From positions 1 through 64,000 of the forward strand of contig REDI01000026.1 of assembly GCA_007693595.1 (NCBI GenBank): DNA of 64,000 nucleotides, given 5' to 3'. Numbering within the stretch: position 1 is the first letter of the stretch; the number at the start of each line of letters is the position of its first letter. Positions 34,892 through 43,311 of the stretch are shown piece after piece. Made by a program: the position numbers and the translations under genes. The stretch comes from Deltaproteobacteria bacterium (GTDB lineage: Bacteria > Myxococcota_A > UBA796 > GCA-2862545). The notes below the pieces were generated by a model. It was given only the letters and a program-made list of their open reading frames with translations. It ran no database searches and had not been told where the DNA came from.

Positions 34892-36295
34892 CTAAGTGCC
34901 GCTCGAGCGCAAGGGGCGCCTGCGCAACCAGCCCAGCGCGATCAGGAGCCAGGCCAGCGACGGCGACGAGGCCACGGTGGCGCACCCCGTACAGCCCGAC
35001 TCGACGTCGGCCCCACCATCTGGTCCAGGCACGGCGCACTCGGGCTCGATCGCGCACCAACGGGGTTGGCCAAGGCAGATCTCGGTGCGCACGCTCTGCT
35101 CGGCAGGCCCCAAGAGCCCGACCCGGACCCAGTAGCCCCCCTCGGAGAGGGACTCGTCACCGAAGGTCCAGGCGCCCTCTTCGAGATGGGGGTCGAGCGC
35201 CGTGTGGATCGCGCCATCGGCCGCCCCCTGCTGGACGGGGAAGGCTTGGACCTCGAGACCAGCCTCGCAGATCGCGGTGGCGACCCGCAGCGGTCCCCCA
35301 CGATGGTCGACGCGGTAGTACGTCGTCGCCAGCGGAAAGAAGCGCCGGGTTTCGGCGATCAGGCCCCCCTCCGCGAAGGCAGGCACCCCCTCGCGCAGGG
35401 CGTCGGCGTAGGGATAGCTCTGGATCTCCCCCGCGCGCGCCGCCGTCGCCAGGTTCCAAACCCCAAAGTCGCGCCAGACCTCGGGCCAGGCCTCGCCGTG
35501 ATCGGCCAGGAGCTCCCCGACTACGTCGATCTCGTCGCGACCTGGCGACTCGCCGAGCCGCTCCATCAGATCGACCAGCGCTCCGTCGCCGTAGCGCAGT
35601 CCCACGAAGTCGAACCAGAGGCCCGTCGCATAGGCGAAGCGGGGGACCGGGCCCACGGGGGGCGTGTCGAGAGATCGGCCGGAGTCGTCTAGATAAGCCT
35701 GGGCATATCGTAGAAAGTCAACATTGTCTTCATCGAAGAGGCGCTGGGCCCAGACCGCCGTCCCTTCGGAGGCCCAGACGGAGAGCTCACGGGTATAGGC
35801 GGCCTGCACCGCGTGAAAGAGCTCGTGGCTCGCCAGGGTGTCGACCGCATCGGTCAGGCTCGGGTAGCCGTAGCCAAAAAAGTCGTTCTCGATGAGTAAG
35901 TGGCCCGCGCAGACGCCCTCGACGCAGCCGTCGACCCGGAACGCCCCGTCGGCCCCCCCGCCGAAGTCCACCAGGTAGACGTCGAAGGCCTCGCTCCCAC
36001 CGAGGGGGCCCAGCCCGACATCCGCCTCGAAGAGAGGCCCGCGAAAGCCCGTGAGCACGAAGAGCTCCCACGCATGCTCCACCGTCTCGCCCACCTGCTC
36101 GACATAGTCGGGGACCCCCGTGCCTCGATCATCGGCGAGGAGCGTCACGCTCGGCCCCTCGACGGCGTAGTGGACCCGGACCTTCCCCCCTGGGGCGTCG
36201 TAGTGGACCACGACATCATCGGGCTGGTAGCCGAACTGCCCACCCTCGGTCGGGCGCGCGTGGGCCAGCCCGAGCAGCGCGACCAGGAAGGTCAT
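34892..36295 (-). CDS. Secreted HExxH metalloprotease with MYXO-CTERM-like tail
   Basis: 467 aa. A signal peptide (MTFLVALLGLAHA) and then a domain with SHELFHAVQ: His157-Glu158-x-x-His161 is a zinc site, and Glu177 in WASEGTAVW is the likely third ligand, a gluzincin arrangement. The tail is GCTGCATVASSPSLAW, a hydrophobic stretch, then WLRRR: a Cys-containing MYXO-CTERM-like surface-sorting signal. It resembles the MXAN_6640-type putative metalloproteases of myxobacteria. The ATG at 36295 overlaps the stop of the HmuY-like gene (ATGA), so the two form one unit. Confidence 0.82.
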   Translation of the reverse strand: MTFLVALLGLAHARPTEGGQFGYQPDDVVVHYDAPGGKVRVHYAVEGPSVTLLADDRGTGVPDYVEQVGETVEHAWELFVLTGFRGPLFEADVGLGPLGGSEAFDVYLVDFGGGADGAFRVDGCVEGVCAGHLLIENDFFGYGYPSLTDAVDTLASHELFHAVQAAYTRELSVWASEGTAVWAQRLFDEDNVDFLRYAQAYLDDSGRSLDTPPVGPVPRFAYATGLWFDFVGLRYGDGALVDLMERLGESPGRDEIDVVGELLADHGEAWPEVWRDFGVWNLATAARAGEIQSYPYADALREGVPAFAEGGLIAETRRFFPLATTYYRVDHRGGPLRVATAICEAGLEVQAFPVQQGAADGAIHTALDPHLEEGAWTFGDESLSEGGYWVRVGLLGPAEQSVRTEICLGQPRWCAIEPECAVPGPDGGADVESGCTGCATVASSPSLAWLLIALGWLRRRPLRSSGT

Positions 36296-37035
36296 GGCAA
36301 GAAGCTCCACCGCCAGCCGAGCAGCGCCCCATCGCGACCTGGGTTGTTATGGACGTTGCAGGTCTCTTGCCCCTGCGCGTAGTAGCGGTCGACCACGAGC
36401 CGGACCGTGCGCCCGTCCTCGAGCTGGATCAAGAAGGGCACCCCGGACGTCGCGACGCAGCCGGGGTAGCTCCACCACGCGCTGAGGGCGACCTGAGGGC
36501 TGTCGGGAAGACCAGAGCTGTCGTTGATGATGGTGCAGTCCTCGAGCATGAAGTCATCTTGGAAGAACCGGACCCCATCGGGGACCTGGGTCAGATCTTC
36601 AAAGTCTCGCTCAAGCACGGGTGCGGCTCCGACGCAGGACGGCCCCGAGGTGCCCCCGTTGAGCCGCAGTATGAAGCGCTTGGCGGCGAGGTGCCAGGTC
36701 ATGTCTTCGAGGGCCGTCTCGTCGTCGATCTCGACCTTCTCGAGGCCCTGCTCTGTGAAGCGCACGTACAGCCAAGGGTTATTGTCAGACTGACCAAAAC
36801 CTCCGGCGCGCGCATCGACGGTGCTCTCAAAGTAGTCGCCGTGGTCCACCGAAGTCACGACGCCTTCGCTGACGCGGTCCCCGTGCATACCGAGCCGCAG
36901 GATCAGCTCGTCGAGGCAGGTGAGGTCGGCGGGCTCTTCGCACCGCAGCTCCCCGGCTCCTGTGAGAGCATCGCTCGATCCGTCGGCGTTAGCGCAGGCG
37001 GAGACGATGAGAAGGAGGGGGATCAGGTTGCGCAT
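36292..37035 (-). CDS. HmuY-like lipoprotein (putative haem-binding)
   Basis: 247 aa. A lipoprotein signal with lipobox (LLIVSAC) and a domain containing MTWHLAAKRFILRLNGGTSGP. That segment is the hallmark of the HmuY family (WD-[IL]-A-F/K-R ... R-NGG-SG), whose founding member captures haem for TonB-dependent uptake in Porphyromonas. Four further cysteines could form disulphides. Haem binding is inferred from family membership; I did not identify ligand residues. It is upstream of, and overlaps by four bases, the metalloprotease gene, and is divergent from a subtilase, which could supply haem by degrading host or prey proteins. Confidence 0.75.
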   Translation of the reverse strand: MRNLIPLLLIVSACANADGSSDALTGAGELRCEEPADLTCLDELILRLGMHGDRVSEGVVTSVDHGDYFESTVDARAGGFGQSDNNPWLYVRFTEQGLEKVEIDDETALEDMTWHLAAKRFILRLNGGTSGPSCVGAAPVLERDFEDLTQVPDGVRFFQDDFMLEDCTIINDSSGLPDSPQVALSAWWSYPGCVATSGVPFLIQLEDGRTVRLVVDRYYAQGQETCNVHNNPGRDGALLGWRWSFLP

Positions 37036-37085
37036 CGAAGGCCTCTCGGTGATGTTGCTGCTACCCCTAACGCCCCTGGAATCCG

Positions 37086-38648
37086 ATGGCCGATCCTCGT
37101 TCCCGACTGCTGTGGCTGCTCGCGAGCGCCCTGGTCTCGCTCGCCCACCCCACGACCAGCGTCGCCGCCCCCCTCGATCTGAGCCTCGATCAGCTCCCGA
37201 CGGTCGAGCCCTCCGGGCCCCACCAGGCGACGTGGATCCGCTTTCCCCAAGGCCTCCGCCTCCAGGCGCTCCCCGCGGTCATCCTCACCCAGGAGCCTGG
37301 GCCCCCACCCCATCCGCTCGCCCAACCTCTCGGGCCCTCGGGTCGTTCCTGGCGGGTTCCGACCCGCAGCGTCGACGAGGCGATCACCCTCGGCGCGGAG
37401 CTCCGGCAGCGCCCCGGTGTGCGAAGCGCCTTGCCCGACCTGATCCTCCCTCACGTCCAGACGCGCTTCGACGATCCCAGATTCCCGAGCCAGTGGTACC
37501 TCGACGTGCTTGAGATGGACCCGCTCTACGAGCTCAGCCTTGGCGATCCCCAGGTCCGCGTCGCCGTCATCGACTCGGGGATCGATCTGGACCACCCTGA
37601 CCTTCAGGGGAGCTGGGTCCAGCCCTACGACGCCTTGAGCGACAGCGAGGATCCCAGGCCCAGTCCGGGCGACTTCTGCCAGGGGAGCAGCACCGAGCTG
37701 TGCGACCACCATGGGACCGCCGTCTCGGGCATCATCGCCGCTCGAGCGAACAACGGCATCGACATCGTCGGGCTCTGCCCCGAGTGTACCCTGGTCCCCA
37801 TCCGCCTCCTCGGCCCAGGCGAGCCGACCCTCGGCGCCGATGTCGCCGCCTTCGAACACGCCATCGCCACCGACGCCGCCGTGATCAACAACTCCTGGGC
37901 ATTCGGCATGGCCATGCCGGTGCCCGCCCCCCTCGCCGACATCATCCACGTCGCCTCGACCGAGTCCCGAGGCGGGCTGGGAGCGCTCGTAGTTTTCGCC
38001 GCGGGCAACAGCGACCGCGAGCTCCTCGACGACGAGCTGCAGGCCCTCCCCGACGTGCTCTGCGTGACCGCGACCGACCGCTATGGGCTGCCCACGTCCT
38101 ACACCAACCGCGGCGCCGCCGTAGACGTCGCCGCCCCCTCCGCCACCGTCACCCTCCAGGCGGGGAGCGGGATCACCACCAACTTCGGCGGGACGAGCGC
38201 CGCCGCCCCGGTCGTGGCGGGGCTCGCAGGCTGGGCCGTCTCGGTCGACCCCACCCTCTCCGCCCAAGAGCTGCACCAGATCTTCCGCGACGCGGCGACC
38301 CCCTCGCCCCTCGTCACTCACGACGAGCGAGGCCACCACCTCACCTTTGGCTACGGCGAGATCTCAGGCCCCAGCCTCCTCGCTCAGCTCGATCTCGACG
38401 AGGCGCACGAAGCGCGGGCCTGCGGCTGCGCCACCGCTCCCGCCTCCCCTGCGATACCCTCCCTTCTCCTAGCGCTGGTCTGGCTCGTCCGCCGGCGCAC
38501 ATCCGCCAACCCCACCGACCCGGAGCCCACACATGGCCCTCGACGACGACTTTCAAGACGCGGTGAGCCGCTCCCGCTCGCTGCCCAACCAGAGCAACGA
38601 GAACCTTCTAAAGATCTACGCTCTCTACAAGCAAGCCACCTCGGGTGA
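37086..38648 (+). CDS. Subtilisin-like (S8) serine protease with sorting tail and an unexpected C-terminal extension
   Basis: 520 aa, exported (signal peptide about residues 1-27). The catalytic triad is visible: Asp163 in VIDSGIDLDHPDL, His209 in DHHGTAVSG, Ser371 in GGTSAAAPVVAG. Residues 446-471 (ACGCATAPASP, hydrophobic helix, VRRR) form a MYXO-CTERM-like signal, which normally ends the protein. Here the frame continues 49 residues, rich in Arg/Pro/Ser, and runs 116 bases into the next gene. Either the stop was lost or the end is mis-read; no other frame stops near the Arg cluster. It is divergent from the HmuY-like gene. Confidence 0.88.
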   Translation: MADPRSRLLWLLASALVSLAHPTTSVAAPLDLSLDQLPTVEPSGPHQATWIRFPQGLRLQALPAVILTQEPGPPPHPLAQPLGPSGRSWRVPTRSVDEAITLGAELRQRPGVRSALPDLILPHVQTRFDDPRFPSQWYLDVLEMDPLYELSLGDPQVRVAVIDSGIDLDHPDLQGSWVQPYDALSDSEDPRPSPGDFCQGSSTELCDHHGTAVSGIIAARANNGIDIVGLCPECTLVPIRLLGPGEPTLGADVAAFEHAIATDAAVINNSWAFGMAMPVPAPLADIIHVASTESRGGLGALVVFAAGNSDRELLDDELQALPDVLCVTATDRYGLPTSYTNRGAAVDVAAPSATVTLQAGSGITTNFGGTSAAAPVVAGLAGWAVSVDPTLSAQELHQIFRDAATPSPLVTHDERGHHLTFGYGEISGPSLLAQLDLDEAHEARACGCATAPASPAIPSLLLALVWLVRRRTSANPTDPEPTHGPRRRLSRRGEPLPLAAQPEQREPSKDLRSLQASHLG

Positions 38649-38784
38649 CGTCTCGGGCAAGCGGCCGGGTATGCTCGACCTCAAGGGACGAGCCAAGTAC
38701 GACGCTTGGGCCGCCCAGAAGGGCAAGAGCAACGAAGAGGCCAAGCAAGCCTACGTCGACCTGATCAACAAGCTCGGATCCTGA
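38533..38784 (+). CDS. Acyl-CoA-binding protein (ACBP)
   Basis: 83 aa, a four-helix acyl-CoA-binding protein that carries long-chain acyl-CoA in the cytoplasm. The conserved core is intact: LLKIYALYKQATSGDV, RPGMLDLKGRAKYDAW and KGKSNEEAKQAYVDLI. The start follows CCGGAGCCCACAC. The gene overlaps the 3' end of the subtilase reading frame by 116 bases in another frame. Bacterial ACBPs are uncommon overall but occur in Myxococcota and relatives. Confidence 0.93.
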   Translation: MALDDDFQDAVSRSRSLPNQSNENLLKIYALYKQATSGDVSGKRPGMLDLKGRAKYDAWAAQKGKSNEEAKQAYVDLINKLGS

Positions 38785-38795
38785 GCTCACCCTGT

Positions 38796-38834
38796 AGCCC
38801 TCGTGTCCACACCGGGCCCGAGGGCTTCGTTCTT
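38796..38834 (+). terminator. Likely rho-independent terminator after the ACBP gene
   Basis: AGCCCTCG (38796-38803) pairs perfectly with CGAGGGCT (38819-38826) across a 15-base loop, followed by TCGTTCTT. It lies 11 bases after the ACBP stop and before a convergent kinase gene, so it may serve both directions. Confidence 0.5.
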
Positions 38835-38851
38835 GCGATGCGCACCGACCG

Positions 38852-41665
38852 CTAGATGTCGGATCCGAGCATCTCGTACTCGTGGCCCTCGACCACGAGG
38901 TACCAACCCAGGTTCTCCATGCGGTTGTAGAAGATGATCCTGGGCTCGCCATCGCGTTGCTTTGTCACGACGCCCGCTTTGGCGAAGGAGCGGACCGCCT
39001 GCACCACCTCGGGAGCACCGAACTCCGAGAGCTGGCGCGCGCGGCTCCGCCCCCCACCCGGCCGACGCCCCTTGTCGTCGGTGCTTACGATGCGCTGACC
39101 CTTCTCGTTGAGGATGGTGATCTCGCGCACGCCCCGAACCCCCGCCGGCAGCTCGAGCAGGTTGTCGATGATGTAGTCGTAGGTGAGCGAAGCCCCCGCC
39201 ACACCGAGCAGGTCGCCTTCGACGTCGAAGATCGGCTGCGAGACGGTGAGCACGAAGCCTTGGCCGTGGAAGTCAGGGATGGGGGGGTTCCACCGGGGCC
39301 CCGGCTGACGCTGGAAGGTGTTCTTGACGTCTTGGTACCAGGGCTGCTCGCGCGGGTCGAAGTTCTCGATGCCTACCTTGCCCGGGAAGTGAACATACGC
39401 CCCGGACTCGAGGCCGATGAAGGCCCAGGTGAGCGGCGTACCTTGCTCGCCGATCCGGCGCTGGTAGCGGGCCGGGGTGAAGCGCGCCGCCTCTTCGGAC
39501 TCGGACCGGAGCAGCACGCTGCGCAGGTTGCTGCCCATGTCGGCGAGCCGGGCGATCTGCCGCTCGGCCGCCTCGGAGTCGGCCTTGGCCGGCATGACGA
39601 AGACCGGGTGAAGCAGGTTGATCTCGTGCCCGTACCGGCCCGATTGCTTCATGCCGGGGACGCTCCGCTCCGTCTTGCCGTTGAAGTCTGGCGCCAGGTA
39701 GATCGTGCGTTCCGAGGTGCTGCCGAGGGTGAGCTTCTCGGAGGCGGTCGCGGCCATGGTGCCGAGGAGGCCTTCATACTTGATGAACTGCCCATCGATG
39801 CGCGACGCCTGCGCGAAGACGTTGGAGCTGAGGCCGTTGACCCGCGTCTGGCGCTCGGACTGCTGGAAGGTCCAGATCGCCGCCCCAGCGCCTACCCCGA
39901 TCACCCCGATGACGGCGGTGAAGAGCACGATGAGCACCATAAAGGCGGTCAAGGCCGTGTGTCGGCGGATCCACCGGCCCGCCGCCTGGGTGATGGAGTC
40001 AGGCTTGGCCTTGATCGCCTCGTCGCGCGTGAAACGGCGGATGTCTTCGGCCATGGCTTGGATGTGCTCGTAGCGCTTGGACCGATCCTTGTGGGTGGCG
40101 CGCTCAACAATGGCGCGAAGCTCCCGGGGGATGTGGTCCCCGTACTTGTGCTTGAGCGGATCCTTGCTCGCGTCTTGCTGACGCATGACGATCTTCATGG
40201 CTGACTTGCCGGTGACCGCCTGGTTGAGGCTGATGAGCTCGTAGAGGATCAGCCCCATAGAATACTGATCGCTCTTGTGATCGAGGGTCGCGTTGTCGCC
40301 ATTGGCCTGCTCGGGCGACATATACTGCGGCGTTCCGATGATCAGCTCGGGATCTTCTTCGGGGGAGTGGAGCAGCTCGACCTTCTGCTCGGTGACGATG
40401 TCGCTCTCGTTGACGACCTTGGCGATGCCCCAGTCCATGACATAGACCTCGCCATAGTGCCCGATCATGATGTTCTCGGGCTTGAGGTCTCGGTGTACGA
40501 TGCCACGGCGGTGGGCGTAGTACATCGCGTCGCAGCAGCGCAAGAAGAGCTCCAGGCGCTTCTCGAGGGAGTACTCATCGGGGATCTTGCGGCGGTTTTT
40601 CTCGTAGGCTTCCTTGATCTCGTCGATGTAGTCTTCGACGGTCTTGCCGTTGATGAGCTTCATCGTGTAGGCGAGCATGCCGTCGGCGGACTGCTCGAGC
40701 TGGTAGACCGGCACGATGTTGGGGTGATCGAGCTGCGCCGTGATCTGCGCTTCGCCGTAGAACTTGGCCGCGAGCTGCGCATTCGCCGCGATCTCTTCGG
40801 ACATCTCCTTGTAGGCGACCAATCGGAGCAGATCGTTGTCGCGCGCCTTCAGGACGCGGCCCATGGCGCCCTCGCCCACCTTCCCTACGAAGTTGTAGTC
40901 GCGGCGGAGCAGATCCGTGTTGTCGGAGGGCTGGCTGGCCCCCTCGGCGCGCAGCGCGAACATGGTGCGCTTGAGCCGATCGCGCGCTGAGGTCTGTCGG
41001 CCGGACGATCGACGCCCCCCAGTGCTTCGTGCCCCCGAGGAGCGCGCGCCAGAGCGGGCCCCGGATCGCCTGCGCCCGCCCGTGCGGGATCCCGTCCGGG
41101 TCTTTCGCCGCTTCGGACGGCCCTCGTCGTCTTGCGCGGCGCGGTCGCGCTCGGCGCGGGCCTCTTTGGCCGGGTCCCCTTCGCCGCCTTCGTCGCTCTC
41201 GTCGCTCTCGTCGCTCTCGTCGCTCTCGTCGCTCTCGTCGTCGTCAGCACCTTGCTCCTCTTGCTCGGGCTCGGCGCCGTCGCGCTCAGGATCCGCAGGC
41301 GCGTCTCGTTGTGTGTCGGAGGTCGTGTCTTCGGGCGCCGAGGGCGCATCGGAGCTCGGGGGTGGCTCGCTCGCGTCGCCGGGCGGCGGCTCGGAGGACC
41401 CCGTGGCGCCTCGGGTCCCTTGCCTGCGTTCGGCGGGTGCGGGCGTGTTCTTACGCGCCAACTTCTCGACGGCGGAGGTGTCGAGGGTGCCTTCGCGGAG
41501 CATCTCGTCGACGAGGCCCTGAGGCACCAGCTCTTGGTCCTTGAGGTAGCTCAAAAATCGAACCAGATCGCCCGTGCCGCTCTGTCGCACGAAGTCAGCA
41601 TAGACACGCGATAGATCCTGGTCAATACTAGGCTGTAGCGCCGCCTTGAGATCATTGAAGCGCAT
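38852..41665 (-). CDS. Transmembrane Ser/Thr protein kinase with extracytoplasmic Cache-like sensor
   Basis: 937 aa. A helical N-terminal region (about 1-75) is followed by a long disordered linker with an acidic Asp-Glu-Ser repeat (142-165) and then a basic Arg/Ser/Gly stretch (185-230). The kinase domain spans about 255-545: GEGAMGRV, HRDLKPEN (391-398), DWG in place of DFG (411-413), GTPQYMSPEQ. A membrane helix lies at about 570-599. The rest is a periplasmic Cache-type sensor with the typical FDPREQPWYQDVKN and VSQPIFDVEGDLLGVAG. It probably phosphorylates targets in response to an external ligand. The start at 41665 was chosen over 41701 because GAAGGG lies ten bases upstream. Confidence 0.9.
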   Translation of the reverse strand: MRFNDLKAALQPSIDQDLSRVYADFVRQSGTGDLVRFLSYLKDQELVPQGLVDEMLREGTLDTSAVEKLARKNTPAPAERRQGTRGATGSSEPPPGDASEPPPSSDAPSAPEDTTSDTQRDAPADPERDGAEPEQEEQGADDDESDESDESDESDESDEGGEGDPAKEARAERDRAAQDDEGRPKRRKTRTGSRTGGRRRSGARSGARSSGARSTGGRRSSGRQTSARDRLKRTMFALRAEGASQPSDNTDLLRRDYNFVGKVGEGAMGRVLKARDNDLLRLVAYKEMSEEIAANAQLAAKFYGEAQITAQLDHPNIVPVYQLEQSADGMLAYTMKLINGKTVEDYIDEIKEAYEKNRRKIPDEYSLEKRLELFLRCCDAMYYAHRRGIVHRDLKPENIMIGHYGEVYVMDWGIAKVVNESDIVTEQKVELLHSPEEDPELIIGTPQYMSPEQANGDNATLDHKSDQYSMGLILYELISLNQAVTGKSAMKIVMRQQDASKDPLKHKYGDHIPRELRAIVERATHKDRSKRYEHIQAMAEDIRRFTRDEAIKAKPDSITQAAGRWIRRHTALTAFMVLIVLFTAVIGVIGVGAGAAIWTFQQSERQTRVNGLSSNVFAQASRIDGQFIKYEGLLGTMAATASEKLTLGSTSERTIYLAPDFNGKTERSVPGMKQSGRYGHEINLLHPVFVMPAKADSEAAERQIARLADMGSNLRSVLLRSESEEAARFTPARYQRRIGEQGTPLTWAFIGLESGAYVHFPGKVGIENFDPREQPWYQDVKNTFQRQPGPRWNPPIPDFHGQGFVLTVSQPIFDVEGDLLGVAGASLTYDYIIDNLLELPAGVRGVREITILNEKGQRIVSTDDKGRRPGGGRSRARQLSEFGAPEVVQAVRSFAKAGVVTKQRDGEPRIIFYNRMENLGWYLVVEGHEYEMLGSDI
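41191..41242. repeat. 9-bp tandem repeat inside the Cache-kinase gene
   Basis: The unit GTCGCTCTC is repeated five times in a row (41192-41236) and then degenerates to GTC triplets. On the coding (minus) strand it encodes a Glu-Ser-Asp triplet run in the disordered linker. A multiple of three keeps the frame, so the number of units can vary without breaking the kinase. Confidence 0.85.
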
Positions 41666-41748
41666 GCGATGGTCACCCTTCTCAGCTAGGCGCACGACCA
41701 TACCACGAGCGGGCGCCTCGGGCTGGTTCGCTCACGACCCGAAACGAC

Positions 41749-42324
41749 TCAGTCGCCCCGACGCGTCTGGGCACAGGCTCCCTGACCCGTCACCCCGACC
41801 CGCACCGCGTAGCTCGCCAGGACCTCGGTTCGCGATGTGGGGCGACGACCATTCACTTCGGTACTAAAGGTCATGGACTGCGACACCACATGGTCGGCGA
41901 TGTCTTCGCCGGTCAGCTCGAACTCGACGACCGCCTCTCCCTCGGGAAACTCGCTCGCCGTCGCCAGCAGCACCCTCGGCAGATCGGGCGCCTCGACGTA
42001 GATCGACATGGAGTCGAGGAAGGAGAGATCCGCGTCGTCGGGGTCGATCGCTTCGAGATCGAAACGGACCAGACGTGCGCTCGCGATGTCGCCCGGCTCG
42101 ACCCCTTGGTTCTGAAGCTCCTGGCTCTCGGTGAGGTCCATCGAGACAAACTCCCCGAAACCGAAATCGCCGACGAGCTGTTCGAGCGCCGTGCGTGCAG
42201 GAACGGTGGTGGTCGCGTCGCCGCTGACGCGCACGTTGAAAAGCTGCCCCTGGCAGGCGATCGCCAGCAGCGCGGCGACCAGCCCCGTCCTGAGCCCCAC
42301 GGTTTTCATGACTCCGTAGTTCAT
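41749..42324 (-). CDS. Small lipoprotein of unknown function
   Basis: 191 aa. The N terminus ends in a lipobox (LLAIAC). The mature part is beta-rich and acidic, without recognisable motif; it may be an all-beta domain (FVSMDLTESQELQ, VEFELTGEDIADHVV). The start at 42324 is supported by GAGGAGG six bases upstream; the internal ATG at 42309 has a poorly spaced GGAG. It lies 83 bases upstream of the Cache kinase on the same strand and may be cotranscribed, so a role as an accessory to that sensor is conceivable but unproven. Confidence 0.65.
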   Translation of the reverse strand: MNYGVMKTVGLRTGLVAALLAIACQGQLFNVRVSGDATTTVPARTALEQLVGDFGFGEFVSMDLTESQELQNQGVEPGDIASARLVRFDLEAIDPDDADLSFLDSMSIYVEAPDLPRVLLATASEFPEGEAVVEFELTGEDIADHVVSQSMTFSTEVNGRRPTSRTEVLASYAVRVGVTGQGACAQTRRGD

Positions 42325-42467
42325 GTCCATCCTCCTCATCTACACCCGTCGAGCCGGGTGGCACCCCCTATGACACGTCGCGTCCTCGTGCATCTCCACC
42401 AAGGGGATGCGAGCGCCTTTCTGCGCTCTCGTGCTACGCTCACTCCCCCGCTGCTCACGGAGTCCGA

Positions 42468-43295
42468 GTGCCTCTGGCGCCCCCTGCCCTCAAACACTGG
42501 CGCGTCGGAGACGTCATCGGACGGGGCTCCTGCTGCACGGTCTGGCTCGCCGAGCGCCCTGGGTCCGCGCCGGTCGCCGCCAAGGTCATCGACCTCCCTC
42601 AAGACGTGCGACCCCACACCCCAGCCGCCGCCCGGCTCGAGGCCCGGCTTAGGCGGCTGCAACCGATACGGCATCCCGCGCTCAACATCCTCTACGAATG
42701 GGCTTTCTCGACCTGCGGCACCGAGCTGTGGTTGATCTTGTCGCTCCTTCATGGGGCGAGCCTCGACCGATCAGGTCGTCCAGCCCACTTCGTCCAAGCG
42801 ACCGCATCGCTGGCCGCGGGGCTGGCCGTATGCCACGAACAGGGGGTGCTCCACGGCGACATCAAGCCGGCCAACCTCTTCGTCGAGCCCGACGGTCAGC
42901 CCGTCTTAGCCGACTTTTCTTTGCCCCTTCCGCCCGGCGACGGGTGCGATTTCGAACCCGACGACGCGCCGGGGAGTCCAGGGTGGCTGGCCCCCGAGTG
43001 CTTCTTGGGCGCTCCGGCCTCCGCCGCGGCCGACGTCTACGCGCTGGGCCAGGTCCTCATCGAAACCGCCATGGGCCGACCCGCCTTTCCCCCGGTAGGC
43101 AAGGGTCTGGCCGCCCTCCTCCACCTGTCCGACGCCAAGAACCGAACCCCCTTTCTGGACCCCGGCGAGACGATCTCGGACGCTCTTCGCGCCCTCCTAC
43201 GTCGCGCGACAGCGAGAGATCCCGACGCACGCCCTACCGCTGCGGAGCTGGCGGACAAGGCCAGCGCGCTGGCTTCGACGCACAACGCCCCTTGA
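42468..43295 (+). CDS. Minimal Ser/Thr protein kinase
   Basis: 275 aa, almost only a kinase domain (residues about 10-270). Visible: Gly loop IGRGSCCTV, Lys in APVAAKVID, catalytic loop LHGDIKPANLF, and WLAPE. The HRD motif reads HGD, and DFG reads DFS (LADFSLPLP). The catalytic Asp and the metal-binding Asp remain, so it may be active, though the activation loop is short. No membrane segment or sensor. The start is GTG at 42468. It is divergent from the lipoprotein at 41749 and convergent with the Cys-rich lipoprotein. Confidence 0.8.
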   Translation: MPLAPPALKHWRVGDVIGRGSCCTVWLAERPGSAPVAAKVIDLPQDVRPHTPAAARLEARLRRLQPIRHPALNILYEWAFSTCGTELWLILSLLHGASLDRSGRPAHFVQATASLAAGLAVCHEQGVLHGDIKPANLFVEPDGQPVLADFSLPLPPGDGCDFEPDDAPGSPGWLAPECFLGAPASAAADVYALGQVLIETAMGRPAFPPVGKGLAALLHLSDAKNRTPFLDPGETISDALRALLRRATARDPDARPTAAELADKASALASTHNAP

Positions 43296-43311
43296 GCCAC
43301 GCGGCCCGCGC

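Noticed and set aside
41191-41242. CRISPR-like repeats in the tandem 9-bp array
   Set aside because: Units are 9 bp, contiguous, without spacers, and encode an in-frame Glu-Ser-Asp run.
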